A stretch of 32,236 bases of DNA, taken from assembly GCA_910588405.1 (NCBI GenBank), contig CAJUPT010000040.1, positions 1 to 32,236 of the forward strand, in the 5' to 3' direction. Below, piece after piece: positions 16,272-23,457 of this stretch. The notes below the pieces were generated by a model. The model saw nothing but the letters and a program-made list of their open reading frames with translations, had not been told where the DNA came from and made no database searches. This stretch comes from an uncultured Lachnospiraceae bacterium (lineage in GTDB: Bacteria > Bacillota > Clostridia > Lachnospirales > Lachnospiraceae). Position 1 is the first letter of the stretch. Each line of letters begins with the position of its first letter. Made by a program: the position numbers and the translations under genes.

Positions 16272-17188
16272 AACCGCTCTGCCCCCTCTGTCACAGATAG
16301 ATAATAGTCCTCCAATGTCTCCGTTTTCCGGCTGATGGCATGAAGCCCCACGCCGCTCTGCGCCAGGGCGCGGGATATCTCGGAGGTTTCTATGTTTTCC
16401 GTATAGATACGAATCTCGGAACCGTCCGTCACTTTAAACCGGTCCAGGCTCAGCTGATCTGAGAGTATACGGGAAGCCTGACGGACATTGTCCACAGAAA
16501 GCTCTATATAGGCTGTATTCATCTTCGTGATGTCCTTCATGGAAATCTCCCGCAGGGTTTTTCCCTGATGAATAATACCGATGGTATCGGCAATGTCTTC
16601 TACCTCTGACAAAAGATGACTGGATAAAAAAATGGTCATCTCATATTCCCTGCTCAGGGTTCTGAACAACTCCCGGTTCTGTTTTAATCCGGCAGGGTCC
16701 AGGCCATTCGTCGGCTCATCCAGAATCAGAAGCTCCGGCCTGCACAGGATTGCCCTGGCGATTCCAAGCCGCTGCTTCATTCCCAGAGAATAGTTTTTTA
16801 CCGGCTGGTCCGCCGCCTCGGCCAATTGGAGCATTTCCAGGGCTTCCTCTATGCTTCCGTGATGATAGTAACCCATATACTCACAGTGAAGCCACAGGTT
16901 CTTTCTTCCTGTCAGATTTTCATAAAAAGCCGGAAATTCAATGATGCTCCCCATACGGCCCAGCATCTGATAAGAACCTGGCTCCATTTTCTCCCCAAAC
17001 AGCTCGATCACGCCGCCGGTGGGCCGCCAGAGGTTCGTAAGCATCCGCATCACCGTGGTTTTTCCGGCTCCGTTCGGGCCTAAAAAGCCGTAAATCTCTC
17101 CCTTCCTCACATGGATATTCACATCCGTAACCAGATCCCTGCCTTTGATTGTCTTTGCCAGGTGGCTGGTCTGTAAAATATTGTCCAT
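16268..17188 (-). CDS. ABC transporter ATP-binding protein, BcrA-like
   Basis: A 306-residue ATPase with Walker A GPNGAGKT (about 37-44), signature YSLGMKQR, Walker B LLILDEPTNGLDP and an H-loop in LSSHLLSEVED. The roughly 90-residue C-terminal extension is typical of BcrA/LanF-type drug and peptide exporters. The start was set at 17188 because GGAGG lies 7 nt upstream; an ATG nine codons earlier falls within the repeat. An extended -10 promoter candidate lies at 17301-17306. It is coupled to the permease gene. Such exporters are often under a VanRS/BceRS-like two-component system; one lies 6 kb upstream on the same strand, beyond the methyl-transfer operon. Confidence 0.92.
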   Translation of the reverse strand: MDNILQTSHLAKTIKGRDLVTDVNIHVRKGEIYGFLGPNGAGKTTVMRMLTNLWRPTGGVIELFGEKMEPGSYQMLGRMGSIIEFPAFYENLTGRKNLWLHCEYMGYYHHGSIEEALEMLQLAEAADQPVKNYSLGMKQRLGIARAILCRPELLILDEPTNGLDPAGLKQNRELFRTLSREYEMTIFLSSHLLSEVEDIADTIGIIHQGKTLREISMKDITKMNTAYIELSVDNVRQASRILSDQLSLDRFKVTDGSEIRIYTENIETSEISRALAQSGVGLHAISRKTETLEDYYLSVTEGAERL

Positions 17189-17202
17189 CCTGTTTCCTCC
17201 AT

Positions 17203-17291
17203 TAGAGTTCCGCAACTACCCTCCCGGGGCTTGTACGGTCCGTTGCTGTTTTTAGAGTTCCGCAACTGCCCTCCCGTTCCGTTGCTGTTTT
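17203..17291. repeat. 5'-UTR repeat element, two tandem copies
   Basis: Two copies of AGAGTTCCGCAACT(A/G)CCCTCCC...GTCCGTTGCTGTTTT (17203-17250 and 17252-17291), the first with a slightly longer middle. Each can pair GCAAC with GTTGC. In transcript sense the array ends 3 nt before the GGAGG site of the ABC ATPase gene, the same position as the related copy before the SufB-like gene. Confidence 0.8.
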
Positions 17292-17300
17292 ATAGATCAC

Positions 17301-17309
17301 AGTATAACA
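17301..17309 (-). promoter_or_regulatory. Candidate extended -10 promoter of the ABC exporter
   Basis: TGT-TATACT on the minus strand fits an extended -10 (TGnTATAAT). The -35 position (ACAGTT) is poor. The predicted start lies just ahead of the tandem repeat. Confidence 0.4.
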
Positions 17310-17377
17310 GCCCGGACTTTCAAAACTGTTGACGAAATCTTACGAATTTCTTTCGGCGGCTTATAGAATGACATATT

Positions 17378-17418
17378 TAAAAACTGCCTGTTCCTTTCGA
17401 CATAAAGAAACAGACAGC
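17378..17418 (-). terminator. Terminator of the methyl-transfer operon (after the GntR gene)
   Basis: CTGTCTGTTTCTTT and AAAGGAACAGGCAG pair over 14 positions with two G-U pairs and are followed by TTTTT on the minus strand, about 40 bp after the GntR stop codon. Confidence 0.9.
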
Positions 17419-17453
17419 ACGCTGCCACCACTTTTTATCCATTACAATCTTGA

Positions 17454-18170
17454 TTATGTATTCTCTCCATATCCTGAATATCCCACGAGATTTCTATGGG
17501 AAGGCTTCATATACTGTTTTCCATACCCGATCACATCATCCTTATGGTCCACAAAATAACGCTTCACCACCAAAAGAGCTGTACCCGGCGGACAATCCAG
17601 TAATTTCCCCAATTCTTCCGTAGCCGATTCAGCAAAAATTTCCATCTTCGTATAAAATGCGAACGGCGCTGTTTTGGCAGAGGCAATTTCCGGAAACACC
17701 GCATACTGAATTTCCGATTCAATCAATGGCTGCCCTTTATCATAGGGCAAATATTTCAAATCATACGCCACCACAACCCCTTTGTATAGTAATGTTTTCG
17801 CGATCTCGATTACAGTTCTGGTTTCCGGCAGATTCAAAGCAGCCCGCACCTCCGGGTCAGGCTTTTTCATTGTAATATTTTTCACATTCGCCTGTGCGTT
17901 TCTCGGTTCTTCTGAAAAATCAAACACAAACTGATCATGCTTTGGCTGTGCCACAAAATACCCTTTTCCAGGCTGAGAATAAATATAGTTTTCCGTTTCC
18001 AGCGCTTTTAAGCTTTTCCGAACCGTATCCCGGCTGGCAGAAAACTGAGTGACGAGGACATTCTCAGAAGGCAGCAAATCGCCAGGATTCATTTTTCCTT
18101 CCACAATCTGCGCCCTTAAACTGGCGGCAATGGTAACATAGACCGGTTCTCCCGTATTTTTCCTAATCAT
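17454..18170 (-). CDS. GntR-family (HutC/UTRA) transcriptional regulator
   Basis: A 238-residue DNA-binding regulator. The N-terminal winged helix-turn-helix spans about 8-74 (PSENVLVTQFSASRDTVRK is the recognition region). The C-terminal UTRA-type effector domain covers about 90-235, with a typical ending VVKRYFVDHKDDVIGYGKQY. It binds a small ligand that releases DNA. Its ATG lies inside the last codons of the corrinoid-protein gene (8-nt overlap), so it is translated as the last gene of the methyl-transfer operon and is probably its local regulator. A HutC-like palindrome at the operon promoter (23167-23182) is the likely target. The effector is unknown but should be the transported methylated substrate or a product. 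Confidence 0.9.
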   Translation of the reverse strand: MIRKNTGEPVYVTIAASLRAQIVEGKMNPGDLLPSENVLVTQFSASRDTVRKSLKALETENYIYSQPGKGYFVAQPKHDQFVFDFSEEPRNAQANVKNITMKKPDPEVRAALNLPETRTVIEIAKTLLYKGVVVAYDLKYLPYDKGQPLIESEIQYAVFPEIASAKTAPFAFYTKMEIFAESATEELGKLLDCPPGTALLVVKRYFVDHKDDVIGYGKQYMKPSHRNLVGYSGYGENT

Positions 18171-18807
18171 ATTTTTCCACGACCGTCTTCTGGCAGAAGA
18201 ACACCGTTTTTAAAGGGTCTCTCGTACATGCGTCGGCTCCCACCTCGTCTTTGGAGTCGTCGTTGACACAGCTTCCGCCTATGATTACCGCCACCTGGTC
18301 TCTAAGTCCCTGCTTTTTCAGTTCGTCCACCGTATTTTTCATTTCATCCCGGGAGTAGGTCATCACTCCTGTCAATGCCAGAATATCCGGCCTATGAATC
18401 CGCACTGCCTCCACAATCGTCTGGCAGTCCACATCTACCCCCAGGTCGATCACCTGAAATCCTTCCGTACGCAGCACATTGCATATAATATTTTTTCCGA
18501 TGTCATGGATATCATTTTTCATGACGGCCACCATAACCGTCCCCAGCTTCGGATGCTCCACAGCGCTGAATTTCTGATAATAAAGCTCCAGCACCTGATT
18601 ATACAGAACGCCGGAAAACATCAGGTCAGCTATGAAATATTCCCCTGATTCAAACAGCTTTCCCACACGGCCGACACCCTTATTCAGCAGATTCTGCATC
18701 GCGAAAAAGTTATAGCCTTCATGAAATAACCGGGTGGCATATTCCATCAGCCTGTCCTCATTTAGCGTTTCCATGGCTTCTATTATTTCCCGTTCCATTT
18801 CTTCCAT
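18163..18807 (-). CDS. Corrinoid (B12-binding) methyl-carrier protein, copy 2 of the operon
   Basis: A 214-residue MtaC/MtbC/MtqC-type corrinoid protein. The N-terminal helical cap (about 1-85) is followed by a Rossmann-like cobalamin domain with the B12 ligand motif Asp99-X-His101-X-X-Gly104. IIGGSCVND and the DACTRDP ending fit the C-terminal corrinoid-binding edge. It carries a methyl group on cobalt between two methyltransferases in the cytosol. GAGGGACAG precedes the ATG. A hairpin and 150 bp of non-coding DNA lie upstream, so it may be expressed at a different level from the genes before it. It is clearly diverged from the other corrinoid protein (21610-22245), which suggests separate partners. 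Confidence 0.92.
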   Translation of the reverse strand: MEEMEREIIEAMETLNEDRLMEYATRLFHEGYNFFAMQNLLNKGVGRVGKLFESGEYFIADLMFSGVLYNQVLELYYQKFSAVEHPKLGTVMVAVMKNDIHDIGKNIICNVLRTEGFQVIDLGVDVDCQTIVEAVRIHRPDILALTGVMTYSRDEMKNTVDELKKQGLRDQVAVIIGGSCVNDDSKDEVGADACTRDPLKTVFFCQKTVVEKYD

Positions 18808-18918
18808 TTATCTGTCCCTCTGCATTCTCCTGCTTTTCTCTCTCCATCATAACACACCTTTTTTCTAATTTCATTATTTTTCTGACACAAAAGCAATTAC
18901 CCTGATATATGTAAGGAA

Positions 18919-18950
18919 AACCGGCACACAGGTTATGCCCATGCGCCGGT
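18919..18950 (-). terminator. Hairpin inside the methyl-transfer operon, possible partial terminator
   Basis: ACCGGCGCAT and the facing TGTGCCGGT form a stem on the minus strand, followed by TTTTCC. It lies between the 50-residue protein gene and the downstream corrinoid-protein gene. The short T run suggests partial termination or mRNA end protection. Confidence 0.55.
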
Positions 18951-18966
18951 CAAATTCCATAAACCG

Positions 18967-19119
18967 TCAGCCCATATTCACGATATCCACAAATCCAATT
19001 AATGTTTCATATCTGGCCTCAAAAGGCGCTTCTCCCATATAGTCCATCCTGGTTTCCACATATTCTTTGTACCATTCTTCAGTCAGCTCTGTTAATACTT
19101 CCTGTTTTTCCGCTCCCAT
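18967..19119 (-). CDS. Unrecognised 50-residue protein in the methyl-transfer operon
   Basis: A short frame starting MGAEKQEVLTELTEEWYKEY and ending FVDIVNMG. AAAGGAGGG lies 6-7 nt before the ATG, one of the strongest ribosome sites in the window. It begins 15 nt after the stop of the UroD-type methyltransferase gene, so it is almost surely co-translated with it. The protein is acidic and aromatic-rich, with a predicted helix through about residue 25 (EVLTELTEEWYKEYVETRMDY), no signal peptide, no membrane segment and no cysteine. I do not recognise a family. It could be a small subunit or docking factor for the methyltransferase. Confidence is high that it is expressed; the function is unknown. 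Confidence 0.8.
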   Translation of the reverse strand: MGAEKQEVLTELTEEWYKEYVETRMDYMGEAPFEARYETLIGFVDIVNMG

Positions 19120-19134
19120 AAAAAATCCCTCCTT

Positions 19135-20352
19135 TTAATATTTGGTATTCCTGAAAAAGTCCACAACCGCTTTCAGCTTTTCCGGATCGGCATCTGTTTT
19201 ATGGCAGACAATTTTATTTTCAGAATAAATATAAGTGCCGTCATATGCCACTTCATCCATAATCCTTTTACACAGATCAATATTTTCCTCTATTGACTTA
19301 TGATACAGATAATTCACAGGATAACCGCCTACTAAGGCGACATGGTCTCCGATCACCTTTTTAGCTTCAAACAAGTCATCCATTTCCAGCATTACTGCCA
19401 TTGTCCCTTTCGGCACGGAATTAATATAATCCTTAAACCGCAACACATCTGCTTCTGCATACAGGAACACTGTCTGGTTGTGAGCCACGGCATAATCCAG
19501 CGCCTGGCTGAAGTAAGGCCAGATAAAATACTCAAACTGTTTCGGATTCATCACGGCATTGGACAGGAATGTAGCCTGATGATTTGCCATCGCCATACAG
19601 TTAGGATCATCCGCATTGATTTTGCTGGTCATAATCATTTTGTTCGCAGTACTGACATCAGCCTGCTCCTCCAGCGTACTGTCTGCATGAGCATACGGGC
19701 TGGTTTCTTCCCAGATAATATCCAGAACTGCTTTTACCTTCTCCTTGCGCCGCCTTAAGTCGATGGAAAAATTTTCGATTCCCCTGTACCAGTTCATCAG
19801 CATACAGGCTGGCTGAATGACAAAGGACATTCCTCCGCCCAAAGCATTTCTCTCATTCATTGCAGCTCCGATCTGCCCCATCTCTTCAAAATATTTCAGC
19901 ATCTCCGGCACGCCGCTATCCAGCTTATCCGCAAATTCTTCTGCGCTTCTCACTTGCAGGCGGCGGGGCAGATAATTTTCCAGCAGCCACCGTTTCCATC
20001 CCTTTTTCAGAATGATATCATAGTCATCCTCTGTCATATATTTATTATCTTTAATGGAAATCGTTCCTGCGGCATCATCGATAATATGGCCGGATATTCC
20101 CAAAGCATCTGCCACCCGCAGCGGATTCCTGCCTCCCATATCACAATAAGCATCATAATCATACTTTTCATGGAAATCCAGAGTACATTGTTTTAAGTGT
20201 TCCCCATTGCGCAGCGCATCAGATAATGGGTATCTGGACTCCAATACCTTCCATGAACTGCTGACATTACATAAAAGCGGTACTCTTCCTGGCTTCCCGT
20301 CCCGCCTGATCACATGGTTAAATAACTCTTTCCGTTCTTCTCTAGTTGCCAT
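19135..20352 (-). CDS. UroD-fold methyltransferase (corrinoid-dependent MT-I or MtaA-like)
   Basis: A 405-residue protein of the uroporphyrinogen decarboxylase-like family, which includes MtaA, MtbA, CmuA and many clostridial corrinoid methyltransferases. The C-terminal half shows the subgroup pattern VMLEMDD, GDHVALVGGYP and EENIDLCKRIMDEVA. At the usual zinc-site position (HxC in MtaA) it reads FLYAEADV, with no His-X-Cys and no clear second cysteine motif except Cys near the end in NKIVCHK, so it differs from the coenzyme M-using enzymes. It is probably the substrate:corrinoid methyltransferase; the substrate is unknown. AAAGGAG lies just upstream of the ATG. Neighbours are the MFS transporter upstream and the 50-residue protein downstream. 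Confidence 0.85.
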   Translation of the reverse strand: MATREERKELFNHVIRRDGKPGRVPLLCNVSSSWKVLESRYPLSDALRNGEHLKQCTLDFHEKYDYDAYCDMGGRNPLRVADALGISGHIIDDAAGTISIKDNKYMTEDDYDIILKKGWKRWLLENYLPRRLQVRSAEEFADKLDSGVPEMLKYFEEMGQIGAAMNERNALGGGMSFVIQPACMLMNWYRGIENFSIDLRRRKEKVKAVLDIIWEETSPYAHADSTLEEQADVSTANKMIMTSKINADDPNCMAMANHQATFLSNAVMNPKQFEYFIWPYFSQALDYAVAHNQTVFLYAEADVLRFKDYINSVPKGTMAVMLEMDDLFEAKKVIGDHVALVGGYPVNYLYHKSIEENIDLCKRIMDEVAYDGTYIYSENKIVCHKTDADPEKLKAVVDFFRNTKY

Positions 20353-20381
20353 ATTTTTCTCCTTTTATTAAGCAGTTATGC

Positions 20382-21584
20382 TTAATCAGCTAAAATTTCA
20401 TTTTTCTTCTTTATACAGATATAATACAAAATAACAGCCAAAACAACCTGTATTGCCACTCCTACTTTAAACATTCCCTGTGTAGTATAATTGGCAAGTA
20501 TTTTCTGAACCGTCAGCATATAATAAGGCGCCACAAAGTTTGCAAGATAAGGGATGGATACCAGAAGCCCCATAGCTGTTCCCATCGCGGCTTTCGGCGT
20601 TGTCTTTGCAACAATCACATTCATAGCGGGCGCAAAAGTAATCATGCCAAACCCCATCAGAATATAACTCAGTATGAAAACAGGAACAGAAGTTCCAAAA
20701 CTCATCAGCAATCCGCCGATGATCTCAATGGTCAGGCCCGCCGCCGCCGTATAGTTTTTAAATATCCTTTCCGAATAAACAAACAATACGCCCGCTGCCA
20801 GCGTCCCGCCCGTCATACAAGCAGAGACCAAACCACCTGTAGAAGCATCGCCCACACCCAGTTCTAACAGCATGCCAGAGGTATTCAGCATAATAGTAAT
20901 CATTGGCAGTGCCCGCAGCGTGAACATAATGATTAAAATAAGTGCCAGTGCCGGAACATGCGCCCGGCCTGCCGACTGATTCTCCGCATCCTTTTGTACC
21001 GCTGTTTCTGTCTTTTTTTCAGGTTCTTTCAGCACAAAGATTACCATAACCAGAGCAATAGCCGCAACTCCATGAATCGCATAGGCAGCCCGGGCATTTA
21101 CCACAACCACATAACCAGCCAGGATTTGCAGCCCTGCCATAATGACAGTTCCCAATGTATTCTGATACCCATACAGCCTTGCCCGCAATTCCCCTTCAAA
21201 CATCAGGGCAATCAAAGCCTTCGACAATGCCATACAGATGCCTATGCCAAGACCGAACACAGCTCTGAATATTAGAACAACCGTAAAATCAGATAATGCC
21301 ATAGGCACCATACCGCCCACAAGAATCAGCGTCAGGCCGGCAATCAGCATAGGCTTGTATCCAAACTTATCAGCCATTCCCCCCGCCACCACAGAGGATA
21401 TCATGTAAAACAGTGTGGGAACAGAAATGATCTGGGCGACCAAAGCCGGTTCCACAGCAGGATAAAGGTTTGCAAAATCAGCCATGGCCGGTGTTAAATA
21501 GTTCGTTAACGCATCTGCAAAACAGAGACTTAATACCGTAATAATCGGCAGCAGCAACGCTGTCTTTTTTGCGTTATCTGACAT
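20382..21584 (-). CDS. MFS transporter of the methyl-transfer operon
   Basis: A 400-residue major facilitator with about 12 membrane segments and a hydrophilic central loop (about 188-210, KEPEKKTETAVQKD). The MFS loop motif between segments 2 and 3 appears as GGMADKFGYKP. It most likely imports the methylated substrate used by the operon, or exports the demethylated product. Two close ATGs exist; the second (21584) has the better spacing from GGGGGAG and was chosen, while the first (21590) is only 2-3 nt from it. It follows the corrinoid-protein gene by 25 bp and precedes the UroD-type gene by 29 bp, so all are one transcript. Confidence 0.9.
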   Translation of the reverse strand: MSDNAKKTALLLPIITVLSLCFADALTNYLTPAMADFANLYPAVEPALVAQIISVPTLFYMISSVVAGGMADKFGYKPMLIAGLTLILVGGMVPMALSDFTVVLIFRAVFGLGIGICMALSKALIALMFEGELRARLYGYQNTLGTVIMAGLQILAGYVVVVNARAAYAIHGVAAIALVMVIFVLKEPEKKTETAVQKDAENQSAGRAHVPALALILIIMFTLRALPMITIMLNTSGMLLELGVGDASTGGLVSACMTGGTLAAGVLFVYSERIFKNYTAAAGLTIEIIGGLLMSFGTSVPVFILSYILMGFGMITFAPAMNVIVAKTTPKAAMGTAMGLLVSIPYLANFVAPYYMLTVQKILANYTTQGMFKVGVAIQVVLAVILYYICIKKKNEILAD

Positions 21585-21609
21585 TTTCATTCTCCCCCTT
21601 CAATATGTA

Positions 21610-22245
21610 TTATACCCATCCACGGCAGATCTGAACAGTCTGCTGCGGATTGCTTGCCCATGCGTCCGCGCCGGTGTCCGGGCCGGAATCTTTGTTGACC
21701 GGAGCGCCGCCCACGATAAACTTCACCTGTTCCCGCAGCCCGGCTTCTTTGAATACATCCACCGTCTTTTTCATGGAATCCAAAGCCAGTGTCAGCACAC
21801 CGCTTAAGGCCACGATTTTCGCCCCGCTCTCTTTTACCGCGTCTATGATTACCCGCGGCTTCACATCAATGCCCAGATCGATAATCTCAAAGCCTGCAGC
21901 CTCCATCATGGCTTTCACGATATTTTTTCCGATGTCGTGCAAATCGCCTTCTACCGTACACAGCACAACCTTTTCCTTTGCCGCGCTGCCGGACTCGCCG
22001 CTTACCAGCGCAGGCTTTAAAATTTCCACGGCCTGGGTCATCAGCTGCCCTGCGTAGATCAGGTCTCCCACAAAATATTCTCCGGTTTCAAAACGGTTTC
22101 CTACCTCGTCCATTCCCTTCTGGCATGCTTCCATAGCCTCCGATGCCTGGGCGCCTCCCTCTGCCATAACGCCTTCCAGAATTTCGATGATCTCATCCTC
22201 TTCCAGTTCTCCCATTGCCTCGCACAATTTTGTTGCATCCAACAT
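21610..22245 (-). CDS. Corrinoid (B12-binding) methyl-carrier protein, copy 1 of the operon
   Basis: A 211-residue MtqC/MtaC-type corrinoid protein. The helical cap spans about 1-88, and the cobalamin domain has Asp101-X-His103-X-X-Gly106 (DLHDIGKNI) plus the conserved VALSGVLTLALDSMK and FIVGGAPVN stretches. GGAGGG lies 7 nt before the ATG. It follows the pterin-binding methyltransferase gene by 66 bp, the classic MT-II/corrinoid-protein pairing. The protein would accept a methyl group from the UroD-fold enzyme and pass it to the pterin enzyme. The Co(I) state needs an ATP-dependent reductive activator (RamA-like), which is not encoded in this window. Confidence 0.94.
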   Translation of the reverse strand: MLDATKLCEAMGELEEDEIIEILEGVMAEGGAQASEAMEACQKGMDEVGNRFETGEYFVGDLIYAGQLMTQAVEILKPALVSGESGSAAKEKVVLCTVEGDLHDIGKNIVKAMMEAAGFEIIDLGIDVKPRVIIDAVKESGAKIVALSGVLTLALDSMKKTVDVFKEAGLREQVKFIVGGAPVNKDSGPDTGADAWASNPQQTVQICRGWV

Positions 22246-22311
22246 GTTTTTTCCCTCCTGCTTTTTAATTTTTTATGTAAATGATTATTACTTTATTAAG
22301 TTCACGGCCGT

Positions 22312-23118
22312 TTATTTCTTAGCCCCGATTTGCCCATTCCGATATGCTTTATTATATTTCCGGCAGAATTTATCTTTGTTCATCAGCGCATCCGTAGCAT
22401 AAACAGCACCCATTAGTTCCCTGTCCAGAGGATTCATGATCACGGAATCCAGACCCGCATACATGGAAAGAGTCAGGAAATTCTGATTTACCAGCTTTCT
22501 GGCCGGCATGCCAAAGGAAATGTTTGATAATGCCGCCGTTACATTTACTTTTTGATACCGTTCTTTAATCCGGCGGACCGCCTCAAAAAAATTCAGCGCC
22601 GAATCATTGACTGCCGATAAGGCAAGTACCAGAGGGTCAATATGTATCCGTTCCGGCGCAATGCCATATTCCGCCGCTTTCTCAATCAGAGTGAACGCAT
22701 GCGCCGTTTTCTCCTCCCAGGCATTTGCCACGCCGGAATTATCACAGCACAGAGCCACAACGCCCCATTCAGGATTATCCTTTAAAAGGGGCAGGAGAAT
22801 CTCACATTTATTCCCTTCCAGAGAAATGGAATTTACCAGTCCGGGCTTTTCCAGCTTCGGAAACACACGGACAAGCATCTCCGGGTCAGGGCTGTCGATG
22901 CAGACCGGTTTGCGCGCATGCTCCTGAACCACATCGATCAGCCAGCATAAAGCGTCATATTCCTTATCCGGGCTGGTTCCCGCGCATACGTCCAGATAAT
23001 CCGCCCCGGCTTCCTCCTGAGCCGACACCAGTTCCCCGATCAGTGATGCGTCCCGCTCCTCAATAGCGGCAGCCACGCTCGGAATAGCGCCGTTAATTTT
23101 TTCCCCTATAACAACCAT
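22312..23118 (-). CDS. Methyl-corrinoid:tetrahydrofolate methyltransferase (pterin-binding, MtqA/MtvA-like)
   Basis: A 268-residue TIM-barrel protein of the pterin-binding family (DHPS/AcsE/MetH-like). MVVIGEKINGAIPSV is the usual start of this class. EEAGADYLDVCAG (about 35-47) carries the Asp of the pterin pocket. IDSPDPEML (74-82), NSISLEGNK and LSNISFGMP are the following barrel motifs. The family length and the pairing with a corrinoid gene fit MT-II of O-demethylase or MtqCA systems: it would transfer the methyl from cobalt to tetrahydrofolate, feeding the Wood-Ljungdahl or one-carbon pool. AGGAGG lies 10 nt before the ATG. It is the first gene after a consensus promoter with an overlapping palindrome. 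Confidence 0.9.
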   Translation of the reverse strand: MVVIGEKINGAIPSVAAAIEERDASLIGELVSAQEEAGADYLDVCAGTSPDKEYDALCWLIDVVQEHARKPVCIDSPDPEMLVRVFPKLEKPGLVNSISLEGNKCEILLPLLKDNPEWGVVALCCDNSGVANAWEEKTAHAFTLIEKAAEYGIAPERIHIDPLVLALSAVNDSALNFFEAVRRIKERYQKVNVTAALSNISFGMPARKLVNQNFLTLSMYAGLDSVIMNPLDRELMGAVYATDALMNKDKFCRKYNKAYRNGQIGAKK

Positions 23119-23159
23119 TCAATTTTTTCCTCCTGTTTAAAAATTGTGTTCCGCTCATT

Positions 23160-23208
23160 TATACTTACCTGTACGTACAAGTATAGAGTAATGAGTCTGT
23201 TCTGTCAA
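23160..23208 (-). promoter_or_regulatory. Promoter and GntR-type operator of the methyl-transfer operon
   Basis: TTGACA (23208-23203), 17 bp, TATACT (23185-23180) on the minus strand. ACTTGTACGTACAGGT (23182-23167) is a palindrome with 7 of 8 half-site positions symmetric and overlaps the end of the -10 box. TATACTT and AAGTATA form a second, wider symmetry (23185-23160). A palindrome of the form TGTACGTACA fits HutC/UTRA-type GntR operators, and the operon's last gene encodes such a regulator. Binding here would block RNA polymerase. Confidence 0.8.
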
Positions 23209-23389
23209 CCATTCCTATACATTTTTTTATGATTCATCATTTTTACTGACTTTTTGCACAAAGACTTCTTTCTTTTTCAGTAAAATATAACAATTATAAC
23301 TTTTTGTATCAACACAGATCAAAGAAATATCTGTTTCAAATATACTGATATAACAGAAACGATTCCTCTTCTGATAATTCCGAACACGA
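23209..23389. other. AT-rich intergenic stretch upstream of the methyl-transfer operon
   Basis: A run of AT-rich DNA between the operon promoter and the two-component system terminator. No open frame with a ribosome site, riboswitch or repeat was recognised. By eye it is among the most AT-rich segments in the window, consistent with a junction or upstream promoter element. Confidence 0.5.
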
Positions 23390-23415
23390 AAACAGGCGGC
23401 CATAATGGCCGCCGA
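23390..23415 (-). terminator. Terminator of the two-component system operon
   Basis: GGCGGCCATTATGGCCGCC is an almost perfect inverted repeat, followed on the minus strand by TGTTTTC. It lies about 45 bp past the histidine kinase stop. Confidence 0.85.
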
Positions 23416-23457
23416 AAAACGCTTTTATTTCATTGCCGCGAATCATCCCTCCGCTTT

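Noticed and set aside
17329..17559. A 76-codon plus-strand frame
   Set aside because: It begins at a non-ATG codon in non-coding DNA with no ribosome site and runs antisense into the GntR gene.
23209..23457. Cobalamin riboswitch ahead of the corrinoid operon
   Set aside because: No B12-box (GCCACTG-type) sequence or long structured leader exists. The transcript leader is only about 55 nt.
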